From NCBI RefSeq assembly GCF_030695525.1, contig NZ_JAUYSS010000072.1, forward strand, positions 1 through 64,000: 64,000 bases of DNA. Reading direction: 5' to 3'. Below the pieces are notes generated by a model. That model was not told where the DNA came from. It did no database searches and saw only the letters and a program-made list of their open reading frames with translations. Origin of the DNA: Daejeonella sp. Lineage in GTDB: Bacteria > Bacteroidota > Bacteroidia > Sphingobacteriales > Sphingobacteriaceae. This document shows positions 14,969-24,154 of the stretch, one piece after another. The translations under genes and the position numbers were made by a program. The first letter of the stretch is position 1. Each line of letters starts with the position of its first letter.

Positions 14969-17344
14969 CTAAAACGGCATCCCAATTCCAAAATTATATT
15001 GCAGAAGGCGATAAACATCTGGACGGTGTGTACTGGAATAATTCTCCTTGAATTCCTTCTTATTGAAAAGATATTTAATGACATATTGATCTGATCCACT
15101 AAATTGAGGATCCTTTACTTTAATTCCCGCATCCAGTCTGAAAACAAAATAATTGAGATCAAAACGTAAACCTGCCCCCATACCTACCGCCAGTTGGTTG
15201 AAAAATTTGTTAAATTTAAACTCCCCACCCGGGTTTTCGACACTTTCCCTTCTCCTCCAAATATTACCAAAATCAGTAAATGTTGCCCCCTTAACCTTGG
15301 CACCCATAAAACTATTGGCAATTTTAAACCTATATTCCAAATTTCCTTCCAGTTTGTATTCACCTAACTGATCCAGATTTCGAAGGTTTGCTCTAAGAGT
15401 ATCAGCCTTCTCACCTGTTCCCAATACTTCCCTGTTATAGTTTCCGGGACCTAAAGTACGTGCCTGCCAGGCTCTAACCCCACTTGATCCTCCGGCGAAA
15501 AAGTTCTTTTCAAAGGTCAGCTGATCACTATTTCCATAAGCAAGGCCAATACCGGGATTCAAACGTGCGACGAATTGCTTATCGCCACCGAAATACCGGT
15601 AGTATCGCAAATCCAACTCAGTTTTTACATATTGCTGATAAGGTAAACCGAAAATAGTTCTAAATCCATCGCTATCCCTTTTAAATTTGATCAGTTTGTC
15701 AAGAATACCAAGAGAATTACCAGCGAAGTCTACCGAACCTCTGAAAAAGAAAAAATTATTGTAATTGTCAAGTCTGTTGGCATTATAAGTAAAAGCATAT
15801 TGGCTGCCCAGATTGAAAAATTGGCGGTCATTTGTTTTAACATACAAACCAAACCCACGCTGTAATAAACTATCTCTGAACACAGGGTCAAGCACACCTC
15901 TTCTAAATTCAATATTGATTGGGGTATACGAATGAAGCTTGGATTTGGTCTCAACCCAGTCGTAAGTAATAGAATTTATAAATACCCGGCTTCTGAAAGC
16001 AGACCGCTGGTCAAATGACTGCATGCTGCTGGATATTGTAGTATGAGGCATTCCATTTCTACCGATATCCGGAATTCTGAAAGGGACGAGCAATTTCGGC
16101 AAAATCAAATTAATACCAAGCTGAAGATCCCTGCTAAAAACCCGATCCAGTATTTTCCTATCCGATGTAGCATCAAACAAAATACCATATTTTGCTTTTA
16201 CCTCAAGAAGCTCGGCTCCACCGAAAAGATTTCTGTTTGTATAGGTATTACCAATGTTAAATCCATTACGACCAGAATTGAAGGTATATTCCCCTTCTAT
16301 TCTATTGCTCATCCGCTTTAGTGGTGAAATATCATATTGGGGATTAAGCTTGTTCGTACTGTCACTGGCCTTACTATAATCAATTTTAAGGTTTCTGAAA
16401 ACATTCAGGTCATAAAGCCTGTCATAGGTAAGTTCCTCATTTTCAATATTGTAAATATCATCTTTTTTCAAGAAGATATATTTCTTAATTGGATTGGGTT
16501 TGAACTTACCTGAATAATCAATAAAACGAAACTGCGAATCAACCTGAAGGGTATCTGCCTTTAGTCCTTCAAATTTACCTTCACTGGTCCGAATGGTTAC
16601 CTGACTGTTATTAATAGTGTAAACCTGATGTGCAGATTTACCTTCGGGATTGGTAAGAAACAGCTTCAGATCTGCCTGACTGTCAGATAAATTACTATCC
16701 ACATCAAATCTAACATACTGACGAACATAGTCAAAATACCCATTTTTCTTCATCATCCGGTAAATCTGTTCGCGTTCTAAAGCAAGTGAATCAGAGTCGA
16801 AGCGATTTCCTTGATGAATACGACTGAAACTCTCACGATTATTTTCATAAATCGCTAAAACTGTAGTATCTTCAATTTGATATTCTATTTTCCTGATCTT
16901 AAATTCTGGACCTTGATTGGCAGCAAATTTGATAATTGCATGTTTATTTTTTACTTCTATTTCACTTTTAACTTCGGCATTGAAAAATCCTTTGGTTGCG
17001 AGAAATTTTTCTATCTGGACCCTTGATATCTCTACCAGAGAACTATCAAGCAAGTGTGGGGCTTCCCCAATAGCCTTAATCTTTTCTGTTTTGTATTTAC
17101 CATTCTTCGTATTGAAGGTATTATATAAAGCGAGATTCAATCGTGAGTTGGAGCGGATATCACTTTGTACATAAGTTAGCGCCGTTTCTTTAAATTGTTT
17201 ATCTACCCCTGTTAGCTCAACTTTTTTCACAAGAGATTGATCCTCTGTAAGATATCGCGTTGCATTACACGAGCTTAGGATTAATAAAATCAAAAGCAGT
17301 ATACTTGTAAGTAAAGTACCAGGGCGGATAAAATATGATCTCAA
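14969..17344 (-). CDS. tamL: TamL: BamA/TamA-family outer membrane lipoprotein
   Basis: 791 residues. The N-terminal lipoprotein signal is LLILLILSSC with C26 as the lipidated residue. POTRA-like segments follow (LATKGFFNAEV, ALEREQIYRMMKKNGYFDY) and then an Omp85 barrel with FFAGGSSGVRAWQARTLGPG and the C-terminal YNFGIGMPF. Bacteroidota use TamL, a lipidated TamA relative, with TamB for outer membrane biogenesis. No ATG precedes the signal peptide; the TTG at 17344 is the best start. It overlaps the start of the divergent methyltransferase gene by 10 bp. The AsmA/TamB-like gene at 21588-24002 could be functionally linked. Confidence 0.85.
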   Translation of the reverse strand: MRSYFIRPGTLLTSILLLILLILSSCNATRYLTEDQSLVKKVELTGVDKQFKETALTYVQSDIRSNSRLNLALYNTFNTKNGKYKTEKIKAIGEAPHLLDSSLVEISRVQIEKFLATKGFFNAEVKSEIEVKNKHAIIKFAANQGPEFKIRKIEYQIEDTTVLAIYENNRESFSRIHQGNRFDSDSLALEREQIYRMMKKNGYFDYVRQYVRFDVDSNLSDSQADLKLFLTNPEGKSAHQVYTINNSQVTIRTSEGKFEGLKADTLQVDSQFRFIDYSGKFKPNPIKKYIFLKKDDIYNIENEELTYDRLYDLNVFRNLKIDYSKASDSTNKLNPQYDISPLKRMSNRIEGEYTFNSGRNGFNIGNTYTNRNLFGGAELLEVKAKYGILFDATSDRKILDRVFSRDLQLGINLILPKLLVPFRIPDIGRNGMPHTTISSSMQSFDQRSAFRSRVFINSITYDWVETKSKLHSYTPINIEFRRGVLDPVFRDSLLQRGFGLYVKTNDRQFFNLGSQYAFTYNANRLDNYNNFFFFRGSVDFAGNSLGILDKLIKFKRDSDGFRTIFGLPYQQYVKTELDLRYYRYFGGDKQFVARLNPGIGLAYGNSDQLTFEKNFFAGGSSGVRAWQARTLGPGNYNREVLGTGEKADTLRANLRNLDQLGEYKLEGNLEYRFKIANSFMGAKVKGATFTDFGNIWRRRESVENPGGEFKFNKFFNQLAVGMGAGLRFDLNYFVFRLDAGIKVKDPQFSGSDQYVIKYLFNKKEFKENYSSTHRPDVYRLLQYNFGIGMPF

Positions 17345-18078
17345 AGTCTCAAATAAGTTTTATAAAATCTTTACATCAAAAAAAAATTCGAAAAGAACAG
17401 GGCCTTTTCATTGTTGAAGGCTTAAAATCAATTCAGGAATTTATTAATTCTGATTATGTTGTTGATTCTGTCTATTACACAGAAAATTTGATGCCAAAGT
17501 TGGGCAATTTATCACGAAATATAAAGTCAGTTGAAATTAGTGAGGTAGAATTATCGAAAATAAGTACATTAAGTACTCCTCAGGCCATACTTGCAGTAGT
17601 CAGAATACCGCAACAAACTGATTTTAACTCAATAATACATACAAGATCTTTCCTTATTGCTCTTGATGGAATACAGGATCCCGGGAATTTGGGAACGATT
17701 ATCCGCACTGCAGACTGGTTTGGATTGTATACTGTTCTATGCTCAAAGGATACTGCTGATGCATATAATCCTAAAGTTGTTCAGGCAAGTATGGGATCAC
17801 TGTCGAGGGTAAATGTTATCTATACCGAACTCGGAGATTTTCTCGATCAGACTAATCTTCCGGTTTATGGTGCTTTACTCGATGGAAATTCTATTTATAA
17901 GACCGATTTCGGGCAGGAAGGAATAATATTACTGGGTAATGAAGGTAATGGAATTAGTGATGAACTTCAAAGTAAGATCAACTATCCGGTTACCATCCCG
18001 AGGTATGGGAAAGCTGAATCTCTGAATGTTGCCATTTCTGCAGCTATATTTTGCTCAGAATTAAGAAGAAAATCATAA
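17335..18078 (+). CDS. TrmH/SpoU-family RNA 2'-O-methyltransferase
   Basis: 247 residues, SPOUT fold. The N-terminal substrate-binding domain begins KSLHQKKIRKEQGLFIVEGLKSI (the L30e-like 'FIVEG' motif). The knotted catalytic domain has ALDGIQDPGNLGTIIRTADWFG (motif 1 with N and R), IILLGNEGNGIS (motif 2) and IPRYGKAESLNVAISAAI (motif 3). It methylates a ribose in rRNA or tRNA; the site cannot be assigned. Its ATG lies inside the first codons of the divergent tamL. Confidence 0.9.
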   Translation: MISKSQISFIKSLHQKKIRKEQGLFIVEGLKSIQEFINSDYVVDSVYYTENLMPKLGNLSRNIKSVEISEVELSKISTLSTPQAILAVVRIPQQTDFNSIIHTRSFLIALDGIQDPGNLGTIIRTADWFGLYTVLCSKDTADAYNPKVVQASMGSLSRVNVIYTELGDFLDQTNLPVYGALLDGNSIYKTDFGQEGIILLGNEGNGISDELQSKINYPVTIPRYGKAESLNVAISAAIFCSELRRKS

Positions 18079-18084
18079 AATTTG

Positions 18085-18114
18085 TTGGGTAGCAATAATT
18101 AATTGCTACTTTTG
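18085..18114 (+). promoter_or_regulatory. Bacteroidota-type promoter for tRNA-Cys
   Basis: TTG at 18085-18087, then 19 bp, then TACTTTTG at 18107-18114. This matches the -33/-7 consensus, 17 bp upstream of the tRNA. With a terminator only at 18432, the tRNA and the small gene behind it probably share this promoter. Confidence 0.75.
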
Positions 18115-18131
18115 CATTCCTTAATACATAA

Positions 18132-18202
18132 GGTCGGGTGGCCGAGTGGCTAGGCAGAGGTCTGCAAAACCTTTTACAGCGGTTCGAACCCGCTCCTGAC
18201 CT
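18132..18202 (+). tRNA. tRNA-Cys (anticodon GCA)
   Basis: Acceptor ggtcggg pairs with cctgacc and U73 (18202) is the usual Cys discriminator. The anticodon loop ctgcaaa gives GCA. The T-arm is gcggttcgaacccgc. CCA is not encoded. Confidence 0.95.
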
Positions 18203-18227
18203 CAATTAAAATATTAAATTTAAAACC

Positions 18228-18410
18228 ATGGGTGTTACACGTTTAAAGAGAAAAGACAGAAAAAATAAAACTACTTCACGTTTAGAAGTTCAGTTTTTAA
18301 AATTAGGCCGGAATATTGAAACCGGAAGCCGTTCAGCAGAATCTGCAACCGGACAAATAGCTAAAAACAATGCGGTTCTAGCTGCTATCGAAGCTGCTGC
18401 TAAGAAATAA
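18228..18410 (+). CDS. small basic conserved-looking protein, 60 aa
   Basis: 60 residues, strongly basic at the start (VTRLKRKDRKNKTTSRLE) and alanine-rich helical at the end (NNAVLAAIEAAAKK); no cysteines, no membrane segment. Not recognised as a named family. It begins 25 bp after tRNA-Cys and ends 21 bp before a strong terminator, so it is most simply read as the mRNA half of a tRNA-mRNA transcript. The composition suggests nucleic-acid or ribosome binding, which is inference only. Confidence 0.65.
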   Translation: MGVTRLKRKDRKNKTTSRLEVQFLKLGRNIETGSRSAESATGQIAKNNAVLAAIEAAAKK

Positions 18411-18431
18411 TTAGCTTTATTTGAAATATTC

Positions 18432-18463
18432 AATCCTGATCTTTTCAGATCAGGATTTTTTTT
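18432..18463 (+). terminator. rho-independent terminator of the tRNA-Cys/60-aa transcript
   Basis: aatcctgatc-ttttca-gatcaggatt forms a 10-bp stem followed by ttttttttg. A diverged copy of this hairpin and the next ~120 bases recurs at 18620-18783. Confidence 0.85.
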
Positions 18464-18548
18464 GTCCGGTAATTTCTAAAATCATACCGTTCGCTAATTT
18501 TTCAACGCATTATCAAGTTTTGGTATTATTTCAGGTTAAATTTAATTT

Positions 18549-18582
18549 AACGCTGACAGGGTTTTAAACCCTGTCAGCGTTT
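18549..18582. repeat. REP palindrome 1 (aacgctgacaggg…ccctgtcagcgtt)
   Basis: A near-perfect palindrome with arms aacgctgacagggtt and aaccctgtcagcgtt. It is one of several copies flanking the RAYT gene; another lies at 46233. Confidence 0.9.
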
Positions 18583-18619
18583 TGGGATTTTTGGGGATGT
18601 CTCTGTTTTGGAATTTATT

Positions 18620-18783
18620 TGAAATAATTAACCCTTGTCTTTTCAGATCAGGGTTTTCTTTTTCCGGTAATTTTCAAAATCATACCGTTAACTAATTTTT
18701 TCAACAATAAACAAGATTCAGTTTTTTTCCTGGTTAAATTCAAATAAACGCTGACAGGGTTTAAAACCCTGTCAGCGTTTTGG
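18620..18783 (+). repeat. REP-containing segment, direct repeat copy B
   Basis: Diverged duplicate of 18422-18584, with its own hairpin (aaccct…agggtt followed by ttttctttttcc) and the REP at 18747-18780. It ends 21 bp before the RAYT start codon. Confidence 0.7.
18747..18780. repeat. REP palindrome 2, upstream of RAYT
   Basis: Arms aacgctgacagggttt and aaaccctgtcagcgtt. It lies immediately upstream of the transposase gene, as REPs usually lie around the RAYT that mobilises them. Confidence 0.9.
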
Positions 18784-18803
18784 AACTAAAAACTTGGATA
18801 ATC

Positions 18804-19424
18804 ATGAAAAAAAACATTGCACCTTTAGTACCTGACACCTTTTACCACATATTTAACCGTGGTATAAATAAGGAGACACTCTTTAAAGAAAAAAGAAACT
18901 ATAACTACTTCCTGAATAAATACTTAAAGTTCATAAGTCCCATCGCTCGTACTTATGCTTTTTGTCTTTTAAAAAATCATTTCCACTTCCTCATCTGTAC
19001 CCGATCCGAAGAGACTTTGAAGAAATTAATACCAATAGAGAAAGAGTATGCAACTGAACAAATAATCAGTTTACAATTTAGTCACCTTTTTAATAGCTAT
19101 GCTCAGGCTATCAATAAAAGATTTTCACGAACTGGTGGATTATTCGAAACCCCATTCAGGAGAATTGAAGTAAATGAAGAGGACTACCTGATTCAACTAA
19201 TCGCTTATATACATCTTAATCCGGTTAAACATGGATTTACTAAAGATTATATTAACTATCTCTATTCTTCATATCATTTATTACTTGCAGGTAAAAGTAA
19301 AATTCTGGAAACAGATACTGTCATGAATTGGTTTGGTGGACAGCAACTATTCAGCAGTTTTCATAACACCTGGTCTGAAACGCTGGATTTTCAGTCTAGA
19401 ATGACTTTTGATTTTGATTTGTGA
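18804..19424 (+). CDS. REP-associated tyrosine transposase (RAYT, Y1_Tnp family)
   Basis: 206 residues of the IS200-like Y1 transposase fold. The metal-binding HUH-type motif is H59-F-H61 in LLKNHFHFLI and the likely nucleophile is Y99 in FNSYAQAINKRFSRTG. HIFNRGINKETLF at the start and YIHLNPVKHGF in the middle are typical of RAYTs. Such enzymes cut and join single-stranded REP hairpins and are normally single-copy, domesticated genes. REPs lie on both sides; half a REP begins at the base after the stop codon. The ATG at 18804 is chosen over TTG at 18780, which lies in a REP. Confidence 0.9.
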   Translation: MKKNIAPLVPDTFYHIFNRGINKETLFKEKRNYNYFLNKYLKFISPIARTYAFCLLKNHFHFLICTRSEETLKKLIPIEKEYATEQIISLQFSHLFNSYAQAINKRFSRTGGLFETPFRRIEVNEEDYLIQLIAYIHLNPVKHGFTKDYINYLYSSYHLLLAGKSKILETDTVMNWFGGQQLFSSFHNTWSETLDFQSRMTFDFDL

Positions 19425-19480
19425 AACGCTGACAGATATTTTTAGGAAACGCTGACAGGGTTATGAACCCTGTCAGCGTT
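19425..19480. repeat. half REP plus full REP palindrome 3
   Basis: A truncated arm aacgctgacag (19425-19435) follows the RAYT stop codon, then a complete REP at 19448-19480. Confidence 0.85.
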
Positions 19481-19527
19481 ATTAAAAAAATGATTTTGGT
19501 TCGATTATAAATTGACTTGATTTGTGA

Positions 19528-19560
19528 AACGCTGACAGGGTTTTGAACCCTGTCAGCGTT
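19528..19560. repeat. REP palindrome 4
   Basis: Complete palindrome with a ttttg loop. The preceding tttgtg and following attaaaa also match the surroundings of REP 3, so the repeated unit is longer than the palindrome. Confidence 0.9.
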
Positions 19561-19573
19561 ATTAAAATTTGGG

Positions 19574-19604
19574 AACGCAGACTGTTTAGAATCCTGTCAG
19601 CGTT
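19574..19604. repeat. degenerate REP overlapping the pyrD 3' end
   Basis: aacgcagactg…atcctgtcagcgtt: the right arm is intact and the left arm decayed. The pyrD stop codon (19586-19588) and its last five codons lie within it. Confidence 0.75.
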
Positions 19605-20620
19605 AACAAGCTCTTTAATATCCTTTTAATCAGACCAGGACCTTCATAAATAAATCCAGTGTAGACTTGAATCAAAGATGCTCCTGCCCTGATTTTCTCC
19701 AATGCATCCTCAGGACTATGAATCCCACCTACTCCAATTATTACAAAGCTATTACCAGATTGCTCAGACAAGTATCTGATCACCTCTGTAGACCGTTTAG
19801 TCAAGGGTTTACCACTCAGCCCACCGCTTTCCTGCTGTAGTAATGCTGGTGCCGATAATCCTTCCCTGGATATGGTAGTATTGGTAGCAATTACACCCGC
19901 TATTTTAGTTTCCTTAACAATTTCAATAATATCATCCAGCTGAGAATTTGTAAGGTCTGGTGCAATTTTTAATAGAATCGGACGAGATATATCGTTTTTC
20001 CTGTTACGCTGCTGCAAGGTGTTCAAGATGTTTTTAAGTGGTTCCTTCTCTTGTAATTCGCGTAAACCAGGGGTATTGGGGGAACTTACATTGACAACAA
20101 AATAATCGACTACATCAAATAATCGGTCAAAACACTTAATATAATCATTTACCGCATCTTGATTTGGTGTGTTTTTATTCTTTCCAATATTCCCGCCGAT
20201 AATCATTCCCTTCTTATCAATCCGCTTTAAACGGTCTGCTGCGACATCAACCCCTTGATTATTAAATCCCATTCGATTAATAAGGGCATCATCTGATGGT
20301 AACCTGAACATTCTTGGCTTTTCATTCCCGGGCTGTGGCAAAGGAGTTACCGTACCAATTTCTATAAAACCAAAACCAAATTCTGCTAAATCCTCTACCA
20401 TAGAGGCATTTTTATCAAATCCGGCTGCCAAGCCAAGTGGATTTTTAAACTTCAAACCCATTACTTCTCTTTCCAGACGCTTATCTTCAAGCTGGAAAGA
20501 AAATTTCAATAATGACCTAACTCCCCATATACGATTAACTCTGCGCAATCCTCTGGTCACCAAATGATGAATATTTTCGGGGTCAAGTTGAAATAATAAG
20601 GGTTTAATGAGCTTGTACAT
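19586..20620 (-). CDS. pyrD: dihydroorotate dehydrogenase (quinone), class 2
   Basis: 344 residues. It oxidises dihydroorotate to orotate in pyrimidine synthesis, passing electrons from FMN to membrane quinone. The N-terminal amphipathic extension ([21 protein letters not shown]) marks the membrane-associated class 2 type. Also visible are [42 protein letters not shown] with the class 2 catalytic serine, and [12 protein letters not shown]. The last residues (TLTGF) are encoded by a degenerate REP, so the original C terminus has been replaced or extended; that region lies after the last core helix and should tolerate change. Confidence 0.95.
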   Translation of the reverse strand: MYKLIKPLLFQLDPENIHHLVTRGLRRVNRIWGVRSLLKFSFQLEDKRLEREVMGLKFKNPLGLAAGFDKNASMVEDLAEFGFGFIEIGTVTPLPQPGNEKPRMFRLPSDDALINRMGFNNQGVDVAADRLKRIDKKGMIIGGNIGKNKNTPNQDAVNDYIKCFDRLFDVVDYFVVNVSSPNTPGLRELQEKEPLKNILNTLQQRNRKNDISRPILLKIAPDLTNSQLDDIIEIVKETKIAGVIATNTTISREGLSAPALLQQESGGLSGKPLTKRSTEVIRYLSEQSGNSFVIIGVGGIHSPEDALEKIRAGASLIQVYTGFIYEGPGLIKRILKSLLTLTGF

Positions 20621-20825
20621 GCAGCGAAGTTACTGGTTTGATTTATATTTTCATTTCCGGCTTCCGAATAAATAACCTCTTTGAGGAAAAATCCCAAACT
20701 GAAAATTCTTTAAAACTAAAAATCTTCGTAACAATTAAATTACTTAACAAAAAATTAAAGCATTCTTGCAATTTCATAATATATAATTTACATTAGGATT
20801 ACATAAAATAATTATAAGACTATAA

Positions 20826-21575
20826 ATGGCTTTAACTGAACAAATGCAAGGCCAGGGAACATGGCTATTCAAATACCGAGGAGTATTGCCTCTAATCATT
20901 TTTGTAATTGGAGCGGGTCTGTTTTTAAAAAATGAAGCGAGTCCGGAGAATTGGATTCTTAAAAATGATCTCCAACATTATTTATTTGAATTAAGCTGTC
21001 TGATTATATCTCTCATCGGTTTCCTGATAAGGGTATATACTGTAGGTTACAGCCGCCCGAACACTTCAGGAAGGAACACAAAGCAACAGGTTGCAGATGA
21101 ACTCAACACAACAGGCATTTATTCCATAGTAAGAAATCCGCTTTATGTAGGCAATTTTTTCATGTGGCTCGGGATTGCCATGTTAACTGGAAACTTCTGG
21201 TTCATAATCGCCTTTATCCTATTTTACTTTCTCTATTATGAACGAATAATTTTCACTGAAGAGGAATTCCTGAAGCATAAATTCGGAGATGCCTATTTGA
21301 ATTGGGCACAAAAAACGCCAATAATCGTTCCCAGATTCAGCTTATTCGTAAAATCAGAATATAGTTTTAACTGGAAAAAGGTCTTACGTCAGGAAAAAAA
21401 TGGATTTGCGGCATTAATGATCATTTTTTGCCTGTTTGATATTGCCGGTGAGTTGATCAAAAACCAGCCGAATTTCAACGAAGCTCTTCAATCGTTTGGT
21501 ATATTTTCTGTTATGACCTACCTCATCCTGAAATTTATAAAATACAGAACAAAACTGCTTCATGATCCTGCATAA
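20826..21575 (+). CDS. isoprenylcysteine carboxyl methyltransferase-like membrane methyltransferase
   Basis: 249 residues with about five or six membrane helices. The SAM-binding signature of the ICMT/PEMT-like group is visible: TGIYSIVRNPLYVGNF, a hydrophobic hairpin, then YYERIIFTEEEFLKHKFGDAYLNWAQKTP. Bacterial members methylate lipids or unknown membrane substrates. The target cannot be assigned. It is convergent with the AsmA-like gene, 12 bp apart, with no terminator visible between them. Confidence 0.75.
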   Translation: MALTEQMQGQGTWLFKYRGVLPLIIFVIGAGLFLKNEASPENWILKNDLQHYLFELSCLIISLIGFLIRVYTVGYSRPNTSGRNTKQQVADELNTTGIYSIVRNPLYVGNFFMWLGIAMLTGNFWFIIAFILFYFLYYERIIFTEEEFLKHKFGDAYLNWAQKTPIIVPRFSLFVKSEYSFNWKKVLRQEKNGFAALMIIFCLFDIAGELIKNQPNFNEALQSFGIFSVMTYLILKFIKYRTKLLHDPA

Positions 21576-21587
21576 AGCTGCGGAATA

Positions 21588-24002
21588 TCATTCTCCAGCC
21601 TTGTCAGATTTTTTTCCCAGGCGGATTTTCACTTTGCCGTCCTCACCATCCTCTGCACGGAGATTAATAACAATTCCCCTAAGCGAGCGCTCCCTTTTCT
21701 CATCAATATCTGTTATTAATTCATCCCTCCGTGGATTTCGAAGTGGAATTCTCATGGCAATATCTGTACCTTTACCAAAACTATAAACCCCGGAAAGATA
21801 AATATTCAAAACACTGGATCTGATCTCCATTGGAGGAATAGACACTTTATCCTTCGAAATACTTAAGGTGTTTTTCAAATTCATGAATGTGATATTAGAA
21901 AAATCACGATTTGGAAATGCAAAATTTCCGATTTTGTACATCGGCTCGAAATTAAGCAAAGAACCGTTTCGGATATCAAAACTAACTTTACCATTTAAAG
22001 AACGTGGAACAATCTTTCCACTGGGGAGCATTGAACCGGATACTGAAGCATTGCCGAAAAATGTTCCTCTCAGATTCTTATCGGTGATAGCATCCTGTCC
22101 GAAATTATCGAATGCATAAAATAAATTCTGCACGTTGACATTATTAATCCGGGAATTTACATTGAATCGATTTACTGATCCGCTTTGATCTATTGATCCT
22201 TTAATATCCATACTTCCTCCACCCTGCTTAATACTCATCCTGTTAATCAAAATACCCGACTGTTTAAGTGTAATATTTGACCTCAGATCCCTACCCTGGA
22301 AATTTTTATAAGTCAATCGGTCAACTTCAAGTTCCATGACCATACTAGCCTCTGCAAGCATCTTGTCCAGATTACCTGTAAATCGCTTTCCGACCGGATT
22401 TGAACCTTGCTTGCGCTTACCCAGAAAAGACATAAATTCATTTAAATTAACATTCGGACTCTTAACCTTCCAGTCGATCAGTATCTTTTGCGGATCAGTG
22501 TAATAAAAGTTGGAGAAATTCTTTAGTACAGCCTCCATTGCCAGGGTGGTTGTTCCGCTTTTAACCCTCAGGTTCTCTAAAAACAGATCTTCCCCTTTGA
22601 AATTCATTAACATTTTAATATCCTTAAATTTTAAATTTCGCGGATTATATGCTGCCGCTCCACCTTTCACATTGATATTACCGTAAATATACCGCCTGCC
22701 CGAATCTAATTGATTAAAAGGGGCCTTATAAACTAAATCCAAATCTGCCGTACCTTCACTGAATTGAAAAGTATTACCCCCAAATATTTTATTGAGTTTT
22801 ACAAGTTGAAACCCTGATTTGAATTTTCCGGTAAAAACAGGATTTCTAAGATCAGTTATTTGTATAGAATCAGCCTTAAATGGGATATCATAGAACTTCC
22901 CAACCATATTGTAAAATGATATGACTGAATTTGGATCTTTTCGTCCCTCTCCCTTTACCAATTCATTGGTGTAGACCCCGGTAAAACTACATTCGGTAAT
23001 ACTCTCTCCAAGCGAACTAAGGGTATTATCATTTGCTTTAAAATCTACCTTTATCAAAGGATCACCTTTTTGCTTAAAATTTCCGGCCAAAACAGCCCGA
23101 ACATCTAATGGCTTTGCAACATCATAAGGCTTTAATTTTGAAATGATATGCGATGATAATAAACTCTTCGCATCCTTAAAAAGGATAAAAGGTGCATGTA
23201 TTTCGATTCGATAATCTGATTTTTCTGATGAGAAATTGAGATTCCCGCCAATTAGAAGTTGATCTTTATTAATCCTGATTTCCTGCATTGGAATAGTCAA
23301 CTGCCCGGTTTCATCGCTGTAGGTCATTTTGAAATTAAGGTCAAGCAATTTGCCTTTCAGAAAGCTTCCCCTTTTTATATTGAAAGCAAAAAAATCAACC
23401 TGGGTAAGTGCTTTAACATGTCCTTTCCAGCCCCCCATTTCATGATCAATTTCACCTTTGAGATTTATGATACTAAACTTAAATAACTTATGCTTTTGCT
23501 GATCATCAATGGTAAATTTGACATCTTTCAAATGAACCCGGTTTATCTTCTCACTCAATCCTTCCTTATTCTCCGAGGGCTTCTTCTTTTTAAAGATTTC
23601 GGTGTTACGTAATCCCGAGCTATCGGTCAATAAATAAATTTCTGCATCTTTTAGTTCAATATCTCTGATTTTTATTGATCCCGAAAGGATGGAGAATGCA
23701 TTGATTGCCACATACACATTTTTTGCCTTCAGCAAGTCATGTTTATGAATTGACCATAAACTATCTCTTAGAAGAACATCTTCCAGGGCAACTGAAATTC
23801 CGGGAAAACCCCGAATCAGAGATGGCTCCATTCGGTTTATTGTAAGTTTGCCACTCAGATCTTCATTCAGCTGAGAAGTTACTGCTGTAAGAATTTCTTT
23901 CTTGTGGGTAAATACATAGGCTGCGAGGAGAATCCATGCAATCAGAAAGAGACCAATAATCAGTCCCCCCACTTTTAGAGATATTTTTAACCCTCGGGAC
24001 AT
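21588..24002 (-). CDS. AsmA/TamB-like envelope protein
   Basis: 804 residues. One N-terminal membrane helix (LKVGGLIIGLFLIAWILLAAYVFTH) is followed by a long beta-rich periplasmic region. AVTSQLNEDLSGKLTINRMEPSLIRGFPGISVALEDVLLRD is the characteristic AsmA opening; the C-terminal third (FKGEDLFLENLRVKSGTTTLAMEAVL … LRGTFFGNASVSG) is the AsmA-like C-terminal repeat region. AsmA-like proteins are thought to form lipid-conducting bridges between the membranes. The ATG at 24002 was chosen over the TTG one codon earlier. It ends in a charged tail LGKKSDKAGE. Confidence 0.85.
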   Translation of the reverse strand: MSRGLKISLKVGGLIIGLFLIAWILLAAYVFTHKKEILTAVTSQLNEDLSGKLTINRMEPSLIRGFPGISVALEDVLLRDSLWSIHKHDLLKAKNVYVAINAFSILSGSIKIRDIELKDAEIYLLTDSSGLRNTEIFKKKKPSENKEGLSEKINRVHLKDVKFTIDDQQKHKLFKFSIINLKGEIDHEMGGWKGHVKALTQVDFFAFNIKRGSFLKGKLLDLNFKMTYSDETGQLTIPMQEIRINKDQLLIGGNLNFSSEKSDYRIEIHAPFILFKDAKSLLSSHIISKLKPYDVAKPLDVRAVLAGNFKQKGDPLIKVDFKANDNTLSSLGESITECSFTGVYTNELVKGEGRKDPNSVISFYNMVGKFYDIPFKADSIQITDLRNPVFTGKFKSGFQLVKLNKIFGGNTFQFSEGTADLDLVYKAPFNQLDSGRRYIYGNINVKGGAAAYNPRNLKFKDIKMLMNFKGEDLFLENLRVKSGTTTLAMEAVLKNFSNFYYTDPQKILIDWKVKSPNVNLNEFMSFLGKRKQGSNPVGKRFTGNLDKMLAEASMVMELEVDRLTYKNFQGRDLRSNITLKQSGILINRMSIKQGGGSMDIKGSIDQSGSVNRFNVNSRINNVNVQNLFYAFDNFGQDAITDKNLRGTFFGNASVSGSMLPSGKIVPRSLNGKVSFDIRNGSLLNFEPMYKIGNFAFPNRDFSNITFMNLKNTLSISKDKVSIPPMEIRSSVLNIYLSGVYSFGKGTDIAMRIPLRNPRRDELITDIDEKRERSLRGIVINLRAEDGEDGKVKIRLGKKSDKAGE

Positions 24003-24154
24003 CAATCAGAATTTAAATTCATATAAACAATTATTTAGATATAGTCTTATCAAAAGATAAGCCAGTAATTTATTAGGCTTCAAATTCAGATTTTTGTTTA
24101 GGTATGGCCTGAGCAATAATAAATATAATCTATAAATCCGTACTTTTGCGCCAA

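Larger units (their letters stand above)
18422..18584 (+). repeat. REP-containing segment, direct repeat copy A
   Basis: Starts at the terminator hairpin and ends with the REP at 18549-18582. Copy B (18620-18783) repeats the same order: hairpin, ccggtaatttt/ctaaaatcataccgtt, ctaattttttcaac, ggttaaatt, then REP. The two differ by many substitutions, so the duplication is not recent. Confidence 0.7.
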
